Source: Arthonia radiata (taxonomy: Eukaryota > Ascomycota > Arthoniomycetes > Arthoniales > Arthoniaceae). Taken from it: a DNA stretch of 64,000 bases. Where the stretch lies: the NCBI GenBank assembly GCA_002989075.1, contig PSQN01000014.1:806001-870000 (forward strand). The letters run 5' to 3'. Positions 1 through 12,160 of the stretch are shown piece after piece (the first letter of the stretch is position 1; each line of letters starts with the position of its first letter). The position numbers and the translations under genes were made by a program. The notes beneath the pieces were generated by a model. The model made no database searches. It saw only the letters and a list, made by a program, of their open reading frames with translations, and had not been told where the DNA came from.

Positions 1-2313
1 TCATCGTGTCCTGTATCGCAGTCCAGCCATATCGACGTGCGGTCATCTGCGACTGCTATAGACATTGATAAGATGTATGTGCGTCCAAATAACAGCTCGA
101 AATGCTTTGTCGTGGGGGTCGAGCATCGAACGTGCTTCTTTGTCCGACTATATCACAACGCACAACCCCAGAACAAGGACCTCGCGAGAGCAAGGGTCGC
201 AAATGAGAAGAAGAGTAGAGCGCAAAGAGCCGAGAGGAAGAGTTGGACGTTTGCTGCGTCTGCATGCCTACACAATGCTGCCGAAGCTCTAGCGAGTTAC
301 GGATTGCGTTCCGAGGCCGCCGGCGCTGACGGAGCCCATGTCTGGGGAAGTGGGCTAAGCAATGCCGTCGGCACACATCGAGTCAAATCAACGAAAATGA
401 CTTGAAGCGACAGGAGGTGATGAGAATCGCACGCAATGGATCCCAGGCGGGATGTCGGCAGTTTCTAGCGTCGGAACTTGACCTGGTCCCCGCTCGTGGA
501 CCAATCACCAATGCAGGCCTTCCTCAACTACCGAACCGGTGGAGCGATCCTGCACATCTCGTCGAACAACCTTTATTTGTCCTGCACGAACGACTGGCTA
601 TTGTGCGGCCTCGAGGAGCTGTTTTGAGACATGCATGAACACGCACGCACTCGCGAAAGTGCCGGTACTAGTACGAGCAAAAGGCTAGAGCCCCTGCATA
701 TCAGCATAAGATCAGCGTCAACTTCCTCGGAGGTGGACCACGAGTCCCATCTGCATTATTGAACACTGATGACAAGCGGGTGTCGGAATGCACGTTCCCA
801 TCCGCAAGCTGATTGGGAGCAGGGCATGACGTAGGAAATTGGTGAAATCTGACCCATGCAGTGCAAAGGTCTAGAACGTTCAGGTGCCGTGAAACAATGA
901 CAGCACACACGAACTGGGGCTGCATGATGGTCGCTAAGTTACACAAGATGACGCCGGCGGCGCATCATGAGAATCAGCCTCAAGATCCCAGCGGTATTTG
1001 CAGAAACGTATCGCAAAGATGATACATTGCCAGCCGCACACCTCTCTCTAGCCATTCTGTGCATACTAGAATTAACCGCAAGCCTGCTGAAGCTATACGC
1101 CTTCGTTTATGGGCCAGCAGCATGTTGTAAATGTTCTTCCAACATCAGCAGCGTGCATCTTGAAGCATGATATGGAACGACCATGAATACATCACACGTC
1201 ATGTCTGTATTAGCCACACACGTGGTGTACGTACAGCGGGCTCCTTCTCATATGTCGATGTTGCGATCGCAACGGTCAGTCCTTATCGGTATCAGACTGC
1301 GAATCTCCTGTGAGAGTATGGATAGCGTTGCCTACCCGCAAGATCTTCGCATGAGCTCAGAGCTGTTGAAGACATAGTGAAGAAGTTGGCCGACGACTCA
1401 CATGTCATACGTCCACCAGAAAACAATTTCCCCCGAGAATGAGCTCGTTTCTGTTGGCAGGCGCCGCAGACGATAGTATGAAAGACAATCGACGTCAGTC
1501 ACTTGAAGATCAAGGCAGCTCATAAGTCCAAGCGGCATCTATTCCTCAGCGCAAAGCTTCTGATCTAGCTTAATTGATGGCTAATGTGCATACCTGTGGT
1601 TAACGGACTGCAATACAGCTCTACCAGCACGGACGGGCAGCGTGTGAGAGAGAAAGGAGTACTCGAGGAGAAAGAAAGGGAGTGTCGAGCTGTGGAACGC
1701 TAGTCTTATGGATCGCAATAGACGCCTCATCATCATACTCAAGTAAACCTTCCAGTTGCGTATAAGTAGTATGCAGATAATAATTAATAGCCATCGCAAT
1801 ATCAGTAGACGTTGAGCTACATGGTGCGTCTGCTTTAGTGGAAATTACCTTCGTGGAACACCGTACGTGCTGGAGTAGGACTTCTTATTTTGAGCAGAGG
1901 GAGAAGTGCGTTCGACATGTGTAAGGTAGCTTGTTAAGTGCGTGTGGAGTCAAGTGTGAGAAGAGGCAGTGGAGGCTTTGATGGGATGATTGTGAAACAG
2001 AGATGGCCTGGCGCGCCTAGGTCTTGGCGCGGAAGAGTCCGCCCCGACCGACTCCTTTGGACAGCCATTGCGATTTCTGCACCTCGAACACTTCACTACA
2101 CGCAGCAAACCCCAGATCTGGCCTTTCGCGCGCATTCTTTGGCCATTATACATATCCGCAAGCACATAGTGACTGTTTGCATGAATGGTTCACCGCACCT
2201 CGGCTCGCGCGGCCAGCGACCGCTTCCCGTAACTCTATTCCTGCAGTTCACGCCGTTGCAACTCAACTTGGCGTCTCGGATTTTCGAGCAGTCGATGTCT
2301 TGAGCCGGAAGAG
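1..2313. other. Left-edge intergenic region, no supported gene
   Basis: Only short overlapping open frames on both strands are present, none with a recognisable domain, codon pattern or splice structure. The most visible element is a 14-bp perfect palindrome, GTTGCGATCGCAAC, at 1260-1273. The right end (about 1900-2313) should hold the promoter and 5' UTR of the TeaR-like gene. Confidence 0.5.
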
Positions 2314-4191
2314 ATGTCTGCCAACTCCCGCACGTTCGGCAGCGCGAGGAATCGGGCAGATGAGAGCTTCTGGAACTATTCAGTGCCTCAAAATGAGGTA
2401 CGAAACATAAACCTTGAGCGATCACTGTCCCTCGCACCAATCCTGACGTCTGGTACCTATGCACATGTTTGCTAATTGGCTTTTTTGTAGAACAACACAA
2501 CGTCCGACATCAGAGGGTGGTCCGCCGAGAAGCCGTACTCGCAGCCTCAACACCCATTTCCAAGCCAAGCCAGCCCTCCGCAGAGCAACCAGGGAAGGAC
2601 ACTAAGCGCGAAAACAAGTTCAGACTCTTTCAGTCAGAGGCAGAGTGACTACTCTTCTGGTCTAAAGGCGCCGCGCGCACCTTTCAGAGAGCAAGACCGT
2701 GCTAGCAGTGGGAATGATAGTCTGCTGGACATGTATCACTCAATACCAGCCACCGCGAATCACAGCAACGGCACAAGCTCTCCGTCCATGGGCGGGCAAG
2801 TCAATGGTCAAAAACGAGTAGCGTCGCGAGAGCGATCCAAAGTGAAGCGGAAGGGATCACGAGGAGGAGCTTCCACAATAAGTTCGCCGCCGACCGAAGT
2901 TATCGATGAAGAGTCCAAATGGATACACAGAGACAAGTTGGCCCAGATCGAGAGCCGCGAGTTGGCGGAGATGGGAGTACGCGTGGGGCGTCCAAGCAGG
3001 GCGAACAGCCGCACAAAGTCTGTGAAAACCACGAAGTCTACAACGGATGCGCAAGAGCCGCCGCCTGAGCTACCTGAGGAAGAAGACGGCGTGACCCGTC
3101 AGAGCCAGGGTTTACAGCAGGTTGTCGATGAGGATGTGCAGGAGAGCAAGATGCGACAAGAAGCCGATGACTTTGCAAATCATGTGTCGCAGCGGAGTGA
3201 AGACCGTACGCCGGTCACTCGACCTGGAACATCACGAATACCGATACCCAAAGGATCGTTATATGACGACGACCTACCGTTTGAAATGCGCGGAAAACGA
3301 AGCGAAAGCTTTGGCACTCGGCAGCAGAGAACACGGAGCAGAAGTGGAGGCAGTCAGCACCTCCTTGATGGCGTCAATGGAGCCAGCGCGCCGACATCTC
3401 CCCAGCAAGGATCACCGCCGAAGCAGCGTGTTACTAGCAAAGGCACGTTGGCTTCAATTCGGAAACCCTCGGGACCACGAAAGACATCCGGTCCAAATGC
3501 CCGATCGCGAGCCAATTCAACCACAGATTCTCCAAAGAGGCCAACAACAAGCGGTGGGCCTCGCCCAACAACAGCACGACCAGAAGGCGAGGCTCCGTGG
3601 ATTGCTACTATGTACAAGCCTGATCCTCTACTGCCTCAGGAGGAGCAGATGCTGCCCACACATGCAAAGCGAATGGCTCAATTGAAAGCGGAGGCGGAAG
3701 GGAAAGCTGCAAGAGACAACGAAACTTCGGAATTCACGCTGGTCGATGATCAGGAGGACGAAAAAGAAAATCAGAACCCCACTGAGGGTGACCCAGTCCC
3801 AGACCTTCAAATCAGCAGTGGCTTAATAGGCAAGAGATCGAGCATACAACAGAAACGGTCATCCCTGCAGGAGAAGCGCGATAGCGGGCAATGGCCACTT
3901 CGGAGTGCGAGTCAACAAGCAAATGAGAGGCGTCTAAGCCCACGGCCAGAGGCGGGCTACAACCTGATGCCGCATGTGCCGACTAATAGCAACAACGACC
4001 CAGAAAAGCGGTCATCGATTCAGACTCGCACGTCGCACCGCACTAATGGCTCCTACGGTAATCTCTCAGAGGAACAAAGGACCTGGAACGAGCGTCTGGC
4101 ACCCTCGCAGCAACCTGTGACGTTGCACCCTGAAAAAGAGCGGCCACCACCAAAAAAAGAGAAAGGTTGTGGCTGCTGTGTCGTCATGTGA
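2314..4191 (+). CDS. teaR: TeaR/Mod5-like prenylated cell-polarity protein
   Basis: Predicted exons are 2314-2397 and 2491-4191, giving 594 residues. The 93-nt intron starts GTACGA, has a GCTAAT branch-like site and ends TTTTTTGTAG; the join is phase 0. The protein is low-complexity and rich in Ser, Pro, Arg and Lys. It ends in GCGCCVVM, so the last four residues, CVVM, form a CaaX box expected to be farnesylated, with neighbouring cysteines available for palmitoylation. A conserved-looking patch, WIATMYKPDPLLPQEEQ, precedes the tail and resembles my memory of fungal TeaR proteins. TeaR (A. nidulans) and Mod5 (S. pombe) are prenylated cortical anchors that capture the microtubule-delivered Tea1/TeaA marker at hyphal tips. 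The architecture and CaaX box are seen; assignment to TeaR is inference from family memory. A different prenylated disordered protein is the alternative. Confidence 0.62.
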
Positions 4192-4881
4192 GACTGCCAG
4201 GTCTGCTGCAATGCTCGCGGCGACACACATAGAGTCCTATACCGGCTCTTCCCTCTCTACTCGATGTCAGATCACTATTCGACCATCGTCCACTGTCACG
4301 AATCTCATTCCTTCTCACGACTGCTCGTTGCTTGAGCGTTTACAGATATACCAACTTCGGCGCGGGTGCCCCCTATCCCGTGGCAACCCCCGGGATTTTG
4401 GGGACGGAATATGCATATTACAGCACTGTACTATTGTCAGCCAGGGGCAGCACAAACCTGTTGAACAGCATCGTGGCGTGAACAGTAAGAATGTTCATCT
4501 ATTACGTACCAAGGAAACTCGACAACATTTTGGGTTATGACCGCCCAGATTGCAGCGTTCAGAGTTTTTAAAGTCCCATAGATTCCAAGAGTCTTATGTA
4601 CTGTGCATGATCAACTCTAAGCTGTTCAAGTCGTGTACAGAAGATGTCGTCGAGCTCGTCACGTATCCGACCGTGCATCAAAGAATTGCCTATTTCGGCA
4701 AGGTTGCTCATACGCCAGCCAATTTCACCCACAGTGGAACCAAAATTGACGCGCATCTCGATTTGGCAAAGCTTTTGCACAAAACATCCACTCCTTCTCC
4801 CTTGCTGCGCTTTCATTTATCACCACGCTATCTTCGAGGAAATCTGAACATCATCTGAGCTCACCCTAGAAATCAGCCATC
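4192..4881. other. Intergenic region with RPS12 promoter
   Basis: No gene is seen. It contains the 3' flank of the TeaR-like gene and, towards 4881, the promoter and short leader of the ribosomal protein gene. Confidence 0.5.
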
Positions 4882-5578
4882 ATGGTACGAACACCCGTCC
4901 GCTTAATCACATTTTGCTAGGGTTTCCCACTCCAATGGATCGAGTGATCATGCGGCATCTTCTGCTCGCGTTACAAAACTCCTCACGCTGCCGAAGCACT
5001 GTGCAAACATGACATAAGTGCACGTACGCTGACATGACCTCCCTTACAGTCAGACGGAGAAGAAGCGCCACCCTCTCCCCCAGCAGCAGCCGATGAGGTC
5101 GAAGTCCCCGTGGACGGCGGCTCAGGCGGCGGAGCCTCCGGCCAAATGTCCGTCCTCGACGCGCTCAAAGGCGTCCTCAAGCTCGCTCTCATCCATGACG
5201 GTCTCGCCCGCGGCCTGCGCGAAGCCTCCAAAGCCCTCGACCGCCGACAAGCGCATATGTGTGTTCTGAACGAGAACTGCGAGGAGGAGGCGTACAAGAA
5301 GCTCGTGGTTGCGCTGTGCGGTGAACATAAGATCCCTCTGATCAAGGTGCCGGATGGGAAGCAGTTGGGCGAGTGGTCGGGGTTGTGTAAGTGCTCGTCG
5401 TGGACTGGTGAGATCGTGAAATAGGGGTTGCGGAGACTGATGTGAACTTGCAGGCCAAATTGACCGTGAGGGTAACGCGAGAAAGGTCGTCAACTGCTCG
5501 TGTGTCGTCGTGAGAGACTGGGGTGAGGAGTCGCAGGAGCGGACGGTGCTATTGAACTACTTCCAGACGGAGCAATAG
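4882..5578 (+). CDS. rps12: 40S ribosomal protein S12 (eS12)
   Basis: Exons are 4882-4884 (ATG only), 5050-5386 and 5454-5578, giving 154 residues. The first intron falls directly after the start codon, a layout common for fungal ribosomal protein genes; the second starts GTAAGT and ends TTGCAG. After an acidic, Pro/Ala-rich N-terminus come the eS12 signatures: [19 protein letters not shown] near residues 37-55, then [33 protein letters not shown] and the C-terminal [14 protein letters not shown]. Length is normal for the family. The product is a structural component of the small-subunit beak. A telobox-like AAACCCTA (minus strand) lies in intron 1 around 4918-4926, a motif known in fungal translation genes; a regulatory role here is inference. 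Confidence 0.95.
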
Positions 5579-6045
5579 ACGGTATTGGGTGCGGATGTCA
5601 ATTGACGCATAGCATCGAAGCATGACTCTTTCCATCTCCAACAGCAGGTCTTACAGCGCTACGCTTCCAGCAAACCCGATCGTCGACAAAGGTATCAGAG
5701 AAGCGAGATGAGGCGATTGATTTGTTCGACATCAATGGTGCATTTGAGACGCATGGTGAGATCAGCTGTGCGTAGATGGACAAGTGGATGAATGTAAACT
5801 ATTGCATAGACGTCTCATCGAGGGACTTGCAGTCGTCAGGTCATTCAGAGCTCTGTTGCGATCGTCGAGAAACTCGTCCGCTGATCTTGCCAGTCCGGGG
5901 CATTCTTTACTTCTGCCACAATTGCGCAAAGCCGCACCCTTTCTATACCTGACTCCAGCCAATCCATCATCTATCTCGCTCGCGCTCGCCTCATTACATC
6001 GCAATATCGCCATTGCTCGCTACACAACCGATCTTAGACGCTACA
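5579..6045. other. Intergenic spacer
   Basis: About 470 bp between two genes on the same strand. It should hold the rps12 terminator and the promoter of the Aim18-like gene. No additional gene or repeat was seen. Confidence 0.5.
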
Positions 6046-7452
6046 ATGACAATACCGTCCCGTCCTCCACGTCCTGACCTCGCTCTCCGCGCCTTCCAGC
6101 GCCTCCACCACCCCTCCCTCTCCTCATCACGAACGTCATGCCTCCGCACAACGCTCCCTCGAACCACCACACGTCACAAAGCTTCCGCTGCAGTCTCCAC
6201 ACCCTCCCTCTACGAGCCCAACATCACCCGCTGGAACCGCTACGAAGATCCTGCCGAAGCACTCACCGCCCGCAACCTCCGGAATCCCCTCAACTACTTT
6301 GAGCGCGAGCGCCAGCGCGTACGACACAACCAATACTTGAAACGGCGCATGCTGTTTGCTGGGATAGGCCTGGGTGCATGTATAGCCGCGCAAGCTCTGC
6401 TGATCTTTACCTTCGGTGACGAGAGTGCACCAACGAATAAAGAGAAAGGCGTCAACGGACAAGTAGAGAGACTGGACGCACGATCACCGAGGGAAGGCGA
6501 GCCAGGTTTTCCCGCAAACGCAGATGGCGTGCACGTTGTCGGCCAAAAGCCAGGCGTACCTGGCGTCGCACTGGACGAGCAGGGCAACGAGCTCGTGGAA
6601 ACCGGCAACTCCACGATCCCGTACTTCCCGAAGACGATACGACTGCCCACGACCCCGACGCGGCAGAGCGCGGAGACGAGCGGCTCGCTCCCCGCTGCGG
6701 CGAATGCCAATGCAGGGAATGAAGACGAGGAGTATACACTCCTTGGGCACGGGCTGCGGACCGTGAGTTTTCTGAGGATTTCGGTATATTACCTCGGCAT
6801 ATACGTCCGCTCGAGCGACCTGCCAGAACTGCAGACACGGTTCGTAAGGCAGGCGAATGCGAACGCGACGAGTCTCGTGCCGGGCGAGAAGCAAGAGTTG
6901 AGGGAGAAGCTCATGGATCCGGAGCGGAGCCAGGAGGTGTGGGATACGGTGCTTCGAGATACTGGTTTGAAGAGCGCGGTGAGGGTGGTACCTGTCAAGA
7001 ACACGGATTTCGGGCATTTGAGGGATGGGTTCGTGAATGGGATTACGGCACGGACGAGGGAGGCGACTGCGAGAGCGTTGAAGGAGGGCAAGACGGGGCC
7101 AGGCGAGTATGATGATGAGAGGTTTGGACAGGCTGTAGGGAACTTCAGAGAGTTGTTTGGGGGTGGACGGAAAGCGCCGGTGGGGAGCGCGGTAATTGTG
7201 ACGAGGCAAGGGGATGGGTCGCTGGGGTTGAGCTATCAGGGTGTGCCGACCGAGGAGGAAAAGAAAGCAGGTACGGCCGGGGCGAGGCAGGATATTGGAA
7301 GGATTGAGGATGAGAGAATAGCGAGACTGGTGTGGCTGGGGTATTTGGGTGGCGGGAATGTGAGCAGCGAGGCAGCGCGGAAGAGCGTGGTGGATGGGGT
7401 GATGGAGCTAGTCGAGAGACCTGTTGGCACGGTCGGTGTGGGCATTGCATAG
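6046..7452 (+). CDS. aim18: Aim18/Aim46-like mitochondrial chalcone-isomerase-fold protein
   Basis: A single exon of 468 residues. I chose the ATG at 6046 because the frame opens upstream only with a TTG. The first 50 residues are rich in Arg, Ser, Thr and Pro without acidic residues, as in a mitochondrial presequence. A hydrophobic segment near residues 101-122 (MLFAGIGLGACIAAQALLIF) would anchor it in the inner membrane. From about residue 225 a chalcone-isomerase-like domain begins with GHGLRTVSFLRISVYYLGIY, continues through a region of charged helices and ends with LVWLGYLGGGNVSSEAARKS. Yeast Aim18 and Aim46 have this build; they have the CHI fold, are not known to be flavonoid enzymes, and their biochemical role is unsettled. 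Confidence 0.85.
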   Translation: MTIPSRPPRPDLALRAFQRLHHPSLSSSRTSCLRTTLPRTTTRHKASAAVSTPSLYEPNITRWNRYEDPAEALTARNLRNPLNYFERERQRVRHNQYLKRRMLFAGIGLGACIAAQALLIFTFGDESAPTNKEKGVNGQVERLDARSPREGEPGFPANADGVHVVGQKPGVPGVALDEQGNELVETGNSTIPYFPKTIRLPTTPTRQSAETSGSLPAAANANAGNEDEEYTLLGHGLRTVSFLRISVYYLGIYVRSSDLPELQTRFVRQANANATSLVPGEKQELREKLMDPERSQEVWDTVLRDTGLKSAVRVVPVKNTDFGHLRDGFVNGITARTREATARALKEGKTGPGEYDDERFGQAVGNFRELFGGGRKAPVGSAVIVTRQGDGSLGLSYQGVPTEEEKKAGTAGARQDIGRIEDERIARLVWLGYLGGGNVSSEAARKSVVDGVMELVERPVGTVGVGIA

Positions 7453-7602
7453 ATGAACAGCAATTTATGGCGCAGTCACAGAGTTGTCGCAAACATTACC
7501 GTGACATTGTGCGAATACCACATGTTTATTTGACGGATTCTTTCAATTCGTAGTATCTGAAAAACCTGAGTGTCGTGGTCCTCGTAGCCCCCAAATGGCT
7601 AC

Positions 7603-8020
7603 CTAGACAACATTCGCGTCCTTCAACAAATCCGGGAGCTCGTCCTTCTTCGCCTGCAGCTCGGAGTTGCCACCAATGTGGTTCTGCTTGATGAAGATAT
7701 TCGGAACGGAGCGCTGCTGGGTCATCTCCTCGAGCGCGTCCTGGATCGCGGCGCCATCATCTATAAGACATTTGTCAGCCCATAGTCAGACCAGACGACA
7801 CCACGCCACGCGACTGTCATCTCATCTCTTATTGAGACTCGAGGTGAGGGGCGCTCAATTACAACATACCGACTTGATCCAATTCAAGGATATATGGGCT
7901 CGCACCCTGATCGCTCAACAGCTGCTTGGTAGCCTTGCAGTAGGGGCAGTAGCTCTTGCTGAAGACCGCGACGGCGTTGTCGTCGATGATGCTCTGGGCC
8001 TTGGTCTTTGCGGCGGACAT
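7603..8020 (-). CDS. grx1: Dithiol glutaredoxin
   Basis: Exons are 8020-7870 and 7760-7603, giving 102 residues. The intron starts GTATGT, ends TTATAG and is phase 1. The CPYC active site is at residues 25-28 in the context SKSYCPYCKATK. It is followed by LLSDQGASPYILELDQV and the substrate-binding stretch RSVPNIFIKQNHIGGNSEL, with the cis-proline (VPN) and the GG pair that contact glutathione. Length and motifs match cytosolic class I glutaredoxins (yeast Grx1/Grx2), which use glutathione to reduce protein disulfides and glutathione mixed disulfides. No targeting peptide is visible, so cytosol is likely. It is divergent with the GID receptor gene across about 580 bp. Confidence 0.95.
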
Positions 8021-8603
8021 GGTTGCGGGGCTGGGTGGTCCTGAGAAGAAGCGGCGGAGGAGTGTTGTTGCCAGGTTAACGGTTGATGGTGCTCCTCAAC
8101 GGTAGAGACGGTAGAGCAGGAGTATAGAACACGATGGGAGAGGGGGTTATAAAAGGTGATTGCGAGGCGCAGAGGGGTGATTGCGTGATGTCACAGCCTC
8201 TGGAAGAAGCTTGGCGATATGGAAACAGGACGGAGAATTGGCGGGTTGTCGGGCTAGCGCCGCTGAGATAGTGGCTTGTTTGTTTCCACCCCGATTGATT
8301 CATCATCTATCACCTAATTTCACTTCACCACTTCTGCATGGACAGATTGATGCTTGCGCAAAGTGATTCACTTTTACCCTGCTGGGAAACCGCCCTGAAT
8401 ATCGATCAAGCCAATACTGACTTCCACCGACCGCAGTCCATGTGACTGTCCCGACGATCGCCCTCCTTCAATCTCGCCTGCAATCACTTGTGTCTGTATC
8501 GTCTCCAATACCTGAAGAGCCCAGGCTTCTTGTCATCTCTCCTATGACGTGTTTGGACGACAAGCCGTAGACTGCTGGCACCAAACACCCGGAGCTCAAG
8601 GCA
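8021..8603. promoter_or_regulatory. Divergent promoter region between glutaredoxin and GID receptor
   Basis: This 580-bp spacer must drive both flanking genes. A TGATGTCA element (CRE/AP-1-like) at 8186-8193 lies about 165 bp upstream of the glutaredoxin start, where a bZIP stress factor could bind. The location is seen; function is inference from sequence alone. Confidence 0.35.
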
Positions 8604-11251
8604 ATGCCGCCTGCCAATTCCCCCGTCGAGGTCGAGCGGCGGTTAGCAGTTCGTGACACGATTTTCCGCTCAAGATTAGTGAACGCTCACTAACAATGAC
8701 GAATTTATAGCCGTCCACAACCTCCTCTACAGTCCCAACTCGAATACCGTCGCCCAGTAGCTTTGTTCCCTCGCTGTCACATCTGAACACCTCGGTTCCT
8801 GACCTCGCCTCGACCCTTACTATACACTCTTCTGGAGAACCCTCCGACGACGCCGAAACGGACAATCTTACCTTCCTCCGTCATCCTGCAGCGCTGATGG
8901 ATCCACAACCCAATTCGCGCCGCCAACCGGTCGATTCGGCAGCGAACCGCGAGCAGCGCGACGCGTATCGGAGACGCAGAGAAGCTTTGCAAAGAGAACC
9001 TTCTCTGAGCAACGACGCACACGAGCAACGAAGATTGCGGGATCAGCACCTAAGACGTAATTATGATAGCCACGAGCAATGGGCGGAGAGTCTCCGACTT
9101 CGCGTAGGTGCTGGACCTCCACGAACAGTGCACCTATCGGAACCGGAGCAACGTCCTCCGTATGGTGACGATACTCCGACGAGGCAGAATCTCTACGACT
9201 GGGCGCCGGCTGGTGAAGAAGGTGACGAGGAGGAACTGGAGGAGATATTGGTGGAATTAAGGCAACAACAGCCCAATACGCATCCGGACATTCTGCGCGT
9301 TCTCGGACGTGCACAGTTGGAGGCGCGCCAGGCGCAGCTGGAACTCGAAAGAAGCCGGCGCTCAATGGGCCCGCCTGCCAACCGGTCTGAGCAAGACTCG
9401 GGTCAATCTCAGCATCAAAATTCGTTGCGGACTGCAGCAATACTCTCAAGTGTTCGTCGCAACCGTCAATTATCAGCTCGCAGTCGCGACCTCATGCAGC
9501 GCTATGTGATGGATCGGGAGAGAGGCGATCAGACACCTACTGATAATTCACAGGATCGAAGTTCGAGCACCACGTGGCAACGGATGGCAGCACAGGCGAA
9601 TGAGTCGCACACGAATCGTTACGAACTCAATCGATTGGCATGGCAGGCTAATCAGCGACCGTCCAGCAGCACACCTCATCCTACCCTTCCTTCTACCAGC
9701 CACGTCGAGTCTCCACCTACAAACCCCATGTATAATATACCGCACATTCCTCGCTCCGCTGAGACCCTCGAGACCCTTCGTAGGCGCTACCTCGAAGACC
9801 CTACGGTACGCGAAGCGAAGACTGTGGAGCGTTTCGAAACTACCATACGCACGCTTCACAAGCTTCGTGATCCGGACAAAGACAATCATGACATCAGGAA
9901 AACGCTGGCTCGACACGACATGCGGCAATCCGAGATAAGCGGGGTCGAAGAGTTCGAAGAGCACGGTAAACGCGTCGACGAAGTAAGAGACGGTCGATAC
10001 GCCCCGCCGTTTTGCAGCTTTCTCCGCAAAGGTGTGAGCTTCTCGGGCTTTCAACAAGCCGCGCCGCAGCCAGTGCAGACGATACCATACGACCCTTCAA
10101 ATGGCCCACCCAGCGCGACAAGCGCGAATAGCACCAGCACAACTGTATACCGCCTTCCCAATAATGCCGGACTCGCCACCGCACCTGTTGACCCCGCAGC
10201 CACAGCTGCTGCTCGCGCAGTCTGGAATGGTGGCCGCGATGGCTCGACGCAGACGCGAAGCCACCGCACAGCACTACGGCCGCAAATCAGCGAGAGCGCC
10301 GGCCTGAGACGCAGAGAGGTCCCCAGCCAATGCGCGAACAACGCAACAGGGCAAGACCGATGGGCCGTCCGCGTGCAGCTGCACAACGTCGATTACGAGC
10401 GTATGACGCTTCAGGGGACGATGGAAGCATACAACATGCCCAGTGGCAGTCCGGGGATGATGCAGTATCCTATGTCTTTTCTGCGGTCCACACAACATCG
10501 AACCGGCAACAGCAACGGAAGTGACGGCGCCACCACGACTGCACGGGAGAACGCCACACCGGAGCCCTCCACTGCAGGGACCACCGCAAACGCAAAAACA
10601 ACGACCTTCTCCACCTACCTCGAAGGCGAGCTCATCGATCTGGACCAGCACAGTCTCCTGACCACTAACGCTTCATTTCCCTCGACCGCAACAGACGACG
10701 CGAAATACTGGCGTCGTCTCGAACCCTTTGCGTCCGTCAAGCGCGAGCACGATGAACATTCTGCGGACGCCCCGCGCGCTACGGAGAAAGAAGATAAGTC
10801 CACAGACGACGAAGGCGGCGACGACGAGATGCTGTCGAAACTCGTGTTGAATCCGGAGTGGCTGACGCAAGAGTGGAAGGAGAAATACGTCCTCATGCGG
10901 TGGAAGGAATTGTGTTTCGTGCCGTCGCTCACGCTGCGTTCTTCATCTACCCCTGATGCACCCACTCCGCGTTCCACAGCCAGTAACGCATCTCGCCTAG
11001 ACGAAGACGGCCAACCGCGCAACATCTCCGGTGAGCTCGAGACGCGGACGGCAGATGGGACGGCGGCGAGTACGGCGAGCTTTGGGCTGAGTATCAAGGG
11101 GTTCTACTATGTCAGTATGCGGCGGAGGGACGGGAAGATCGAGAGCCTGTATTTCGACCCGCAGAGTACGCCGTATCAGCGTTTGGAGATGGGTGTGGAG
11201 AGGGGTGCGATTGGGATGGCTGGGGCTGGGGGGGCGTTGGAGTTTGCGTAG
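8604..11251 (+). CDS. Vid24-domain GID/CTLH E3 substrate receptor (Gid4/Gid10-like)
   Basis: The main exon, 8711-11251, is open from a splice acceptor (AATTTATAG), so the internal ATG at 8897 is probably not the start. A short first exon from ATG 8604 fits in phase with either of two weak donors, after 8630 or 8648, giving about 855 or 861 residues. The first roughly 500 residues are disordered, rich in Gln, Arg, Ser and Asn. The C-terminal Vid24 domain shows WAVRVQLHNVDYERMTLQGTMEA, YNMPSG, YLEGELIDLDQHSLL, a tryptophan-led WRRLEPF, KYVLMRWKELCFVP and the closing GFYYVSMRRRDGKIESLYFDP. Gid4/Gid10 proteins use this beta-barrel to bind N-degrons and dock them to the GID ubiquitin ligase, for example during gluconeogenic enzyme turnover. 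Which degron it prefers cannot be read here; the long N-terminus is unusual relative to yeast Gid4. Confidence 0.85.
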
Positions 11252-12160
11252 GCGATGGTGGGAAGGGGGTTCTAGCTGGTCACTGTGGCTTTGTGGTGGG
11301 TGTGAGGGAAGTTGTATCGATAGCAAGGTATGGGCAATGATACACAGGAATACGTATGATGCCTGCTGTATATGTCCTCTGGCACACATACCGTATCCTC
11401 TGACCGGCTCCTTTCCATACCTTTTTCGCGTCTCACGGACTTCAGAGGTCGCAGTCGTGAGAAGGCTCGGTTCAACAAGCACAGCAGTATCCTCACCCAC
11501 GGAGTCCCTCACCAGCGACCTACTAGGAGACACAGAAGATGGCGAAAAGCCGCACGGCTTTCATTTCCATCTACACTTGAGTTTTCCGCCTCTCATCTCC
11601 CCACCGGCTGCCGACCTGGTGTAAGACTCAAGGGCACGTCGCCGCTATCCGTACATCCAACCCGCGAGGCGTTTCTTGCGTCTCCCTGTTCTCTCAGCAA
11701 GAGAGCCATGCTAGTGAGATTCGCAGGGCGATCCCGGGCATATCAACCGTAGTAGTCTTATCCCACGGCTCCCAAGCGTCTCAAATACCTGAACCGACGA
11801 TATGCGTTTTCTCTGATGCATGTCAGTGGCCGAATCACCCTTGGGCGGTGGTGATTGGTATTTGGGGCCGGACGTACCATCGTTGCGAAGGGCGCGTCGG
11901 TGCAAATGAACGAACGCCCGTCACTTGCGAGTCTTGCTCGTGAGCGTGTGCTCTTTTCCGCTTGAGCGACGCCGCGATGCCCGGATCACAAGAGCATGCA
12001 ATGAGTACACTTGCCTACGCGGTCTTTGGACCCGATGGTGAAGACGTCGTGGACAAGGCTCTGCTTGAAAGTACAGTCGCTGGTGGATTCTGGATGGCCA
12101 TCGGTGTGTGTTTGTACCCATTGAGAACGAGTGCCAGGGAGAAGGGTTGAAGCTTCAAGA

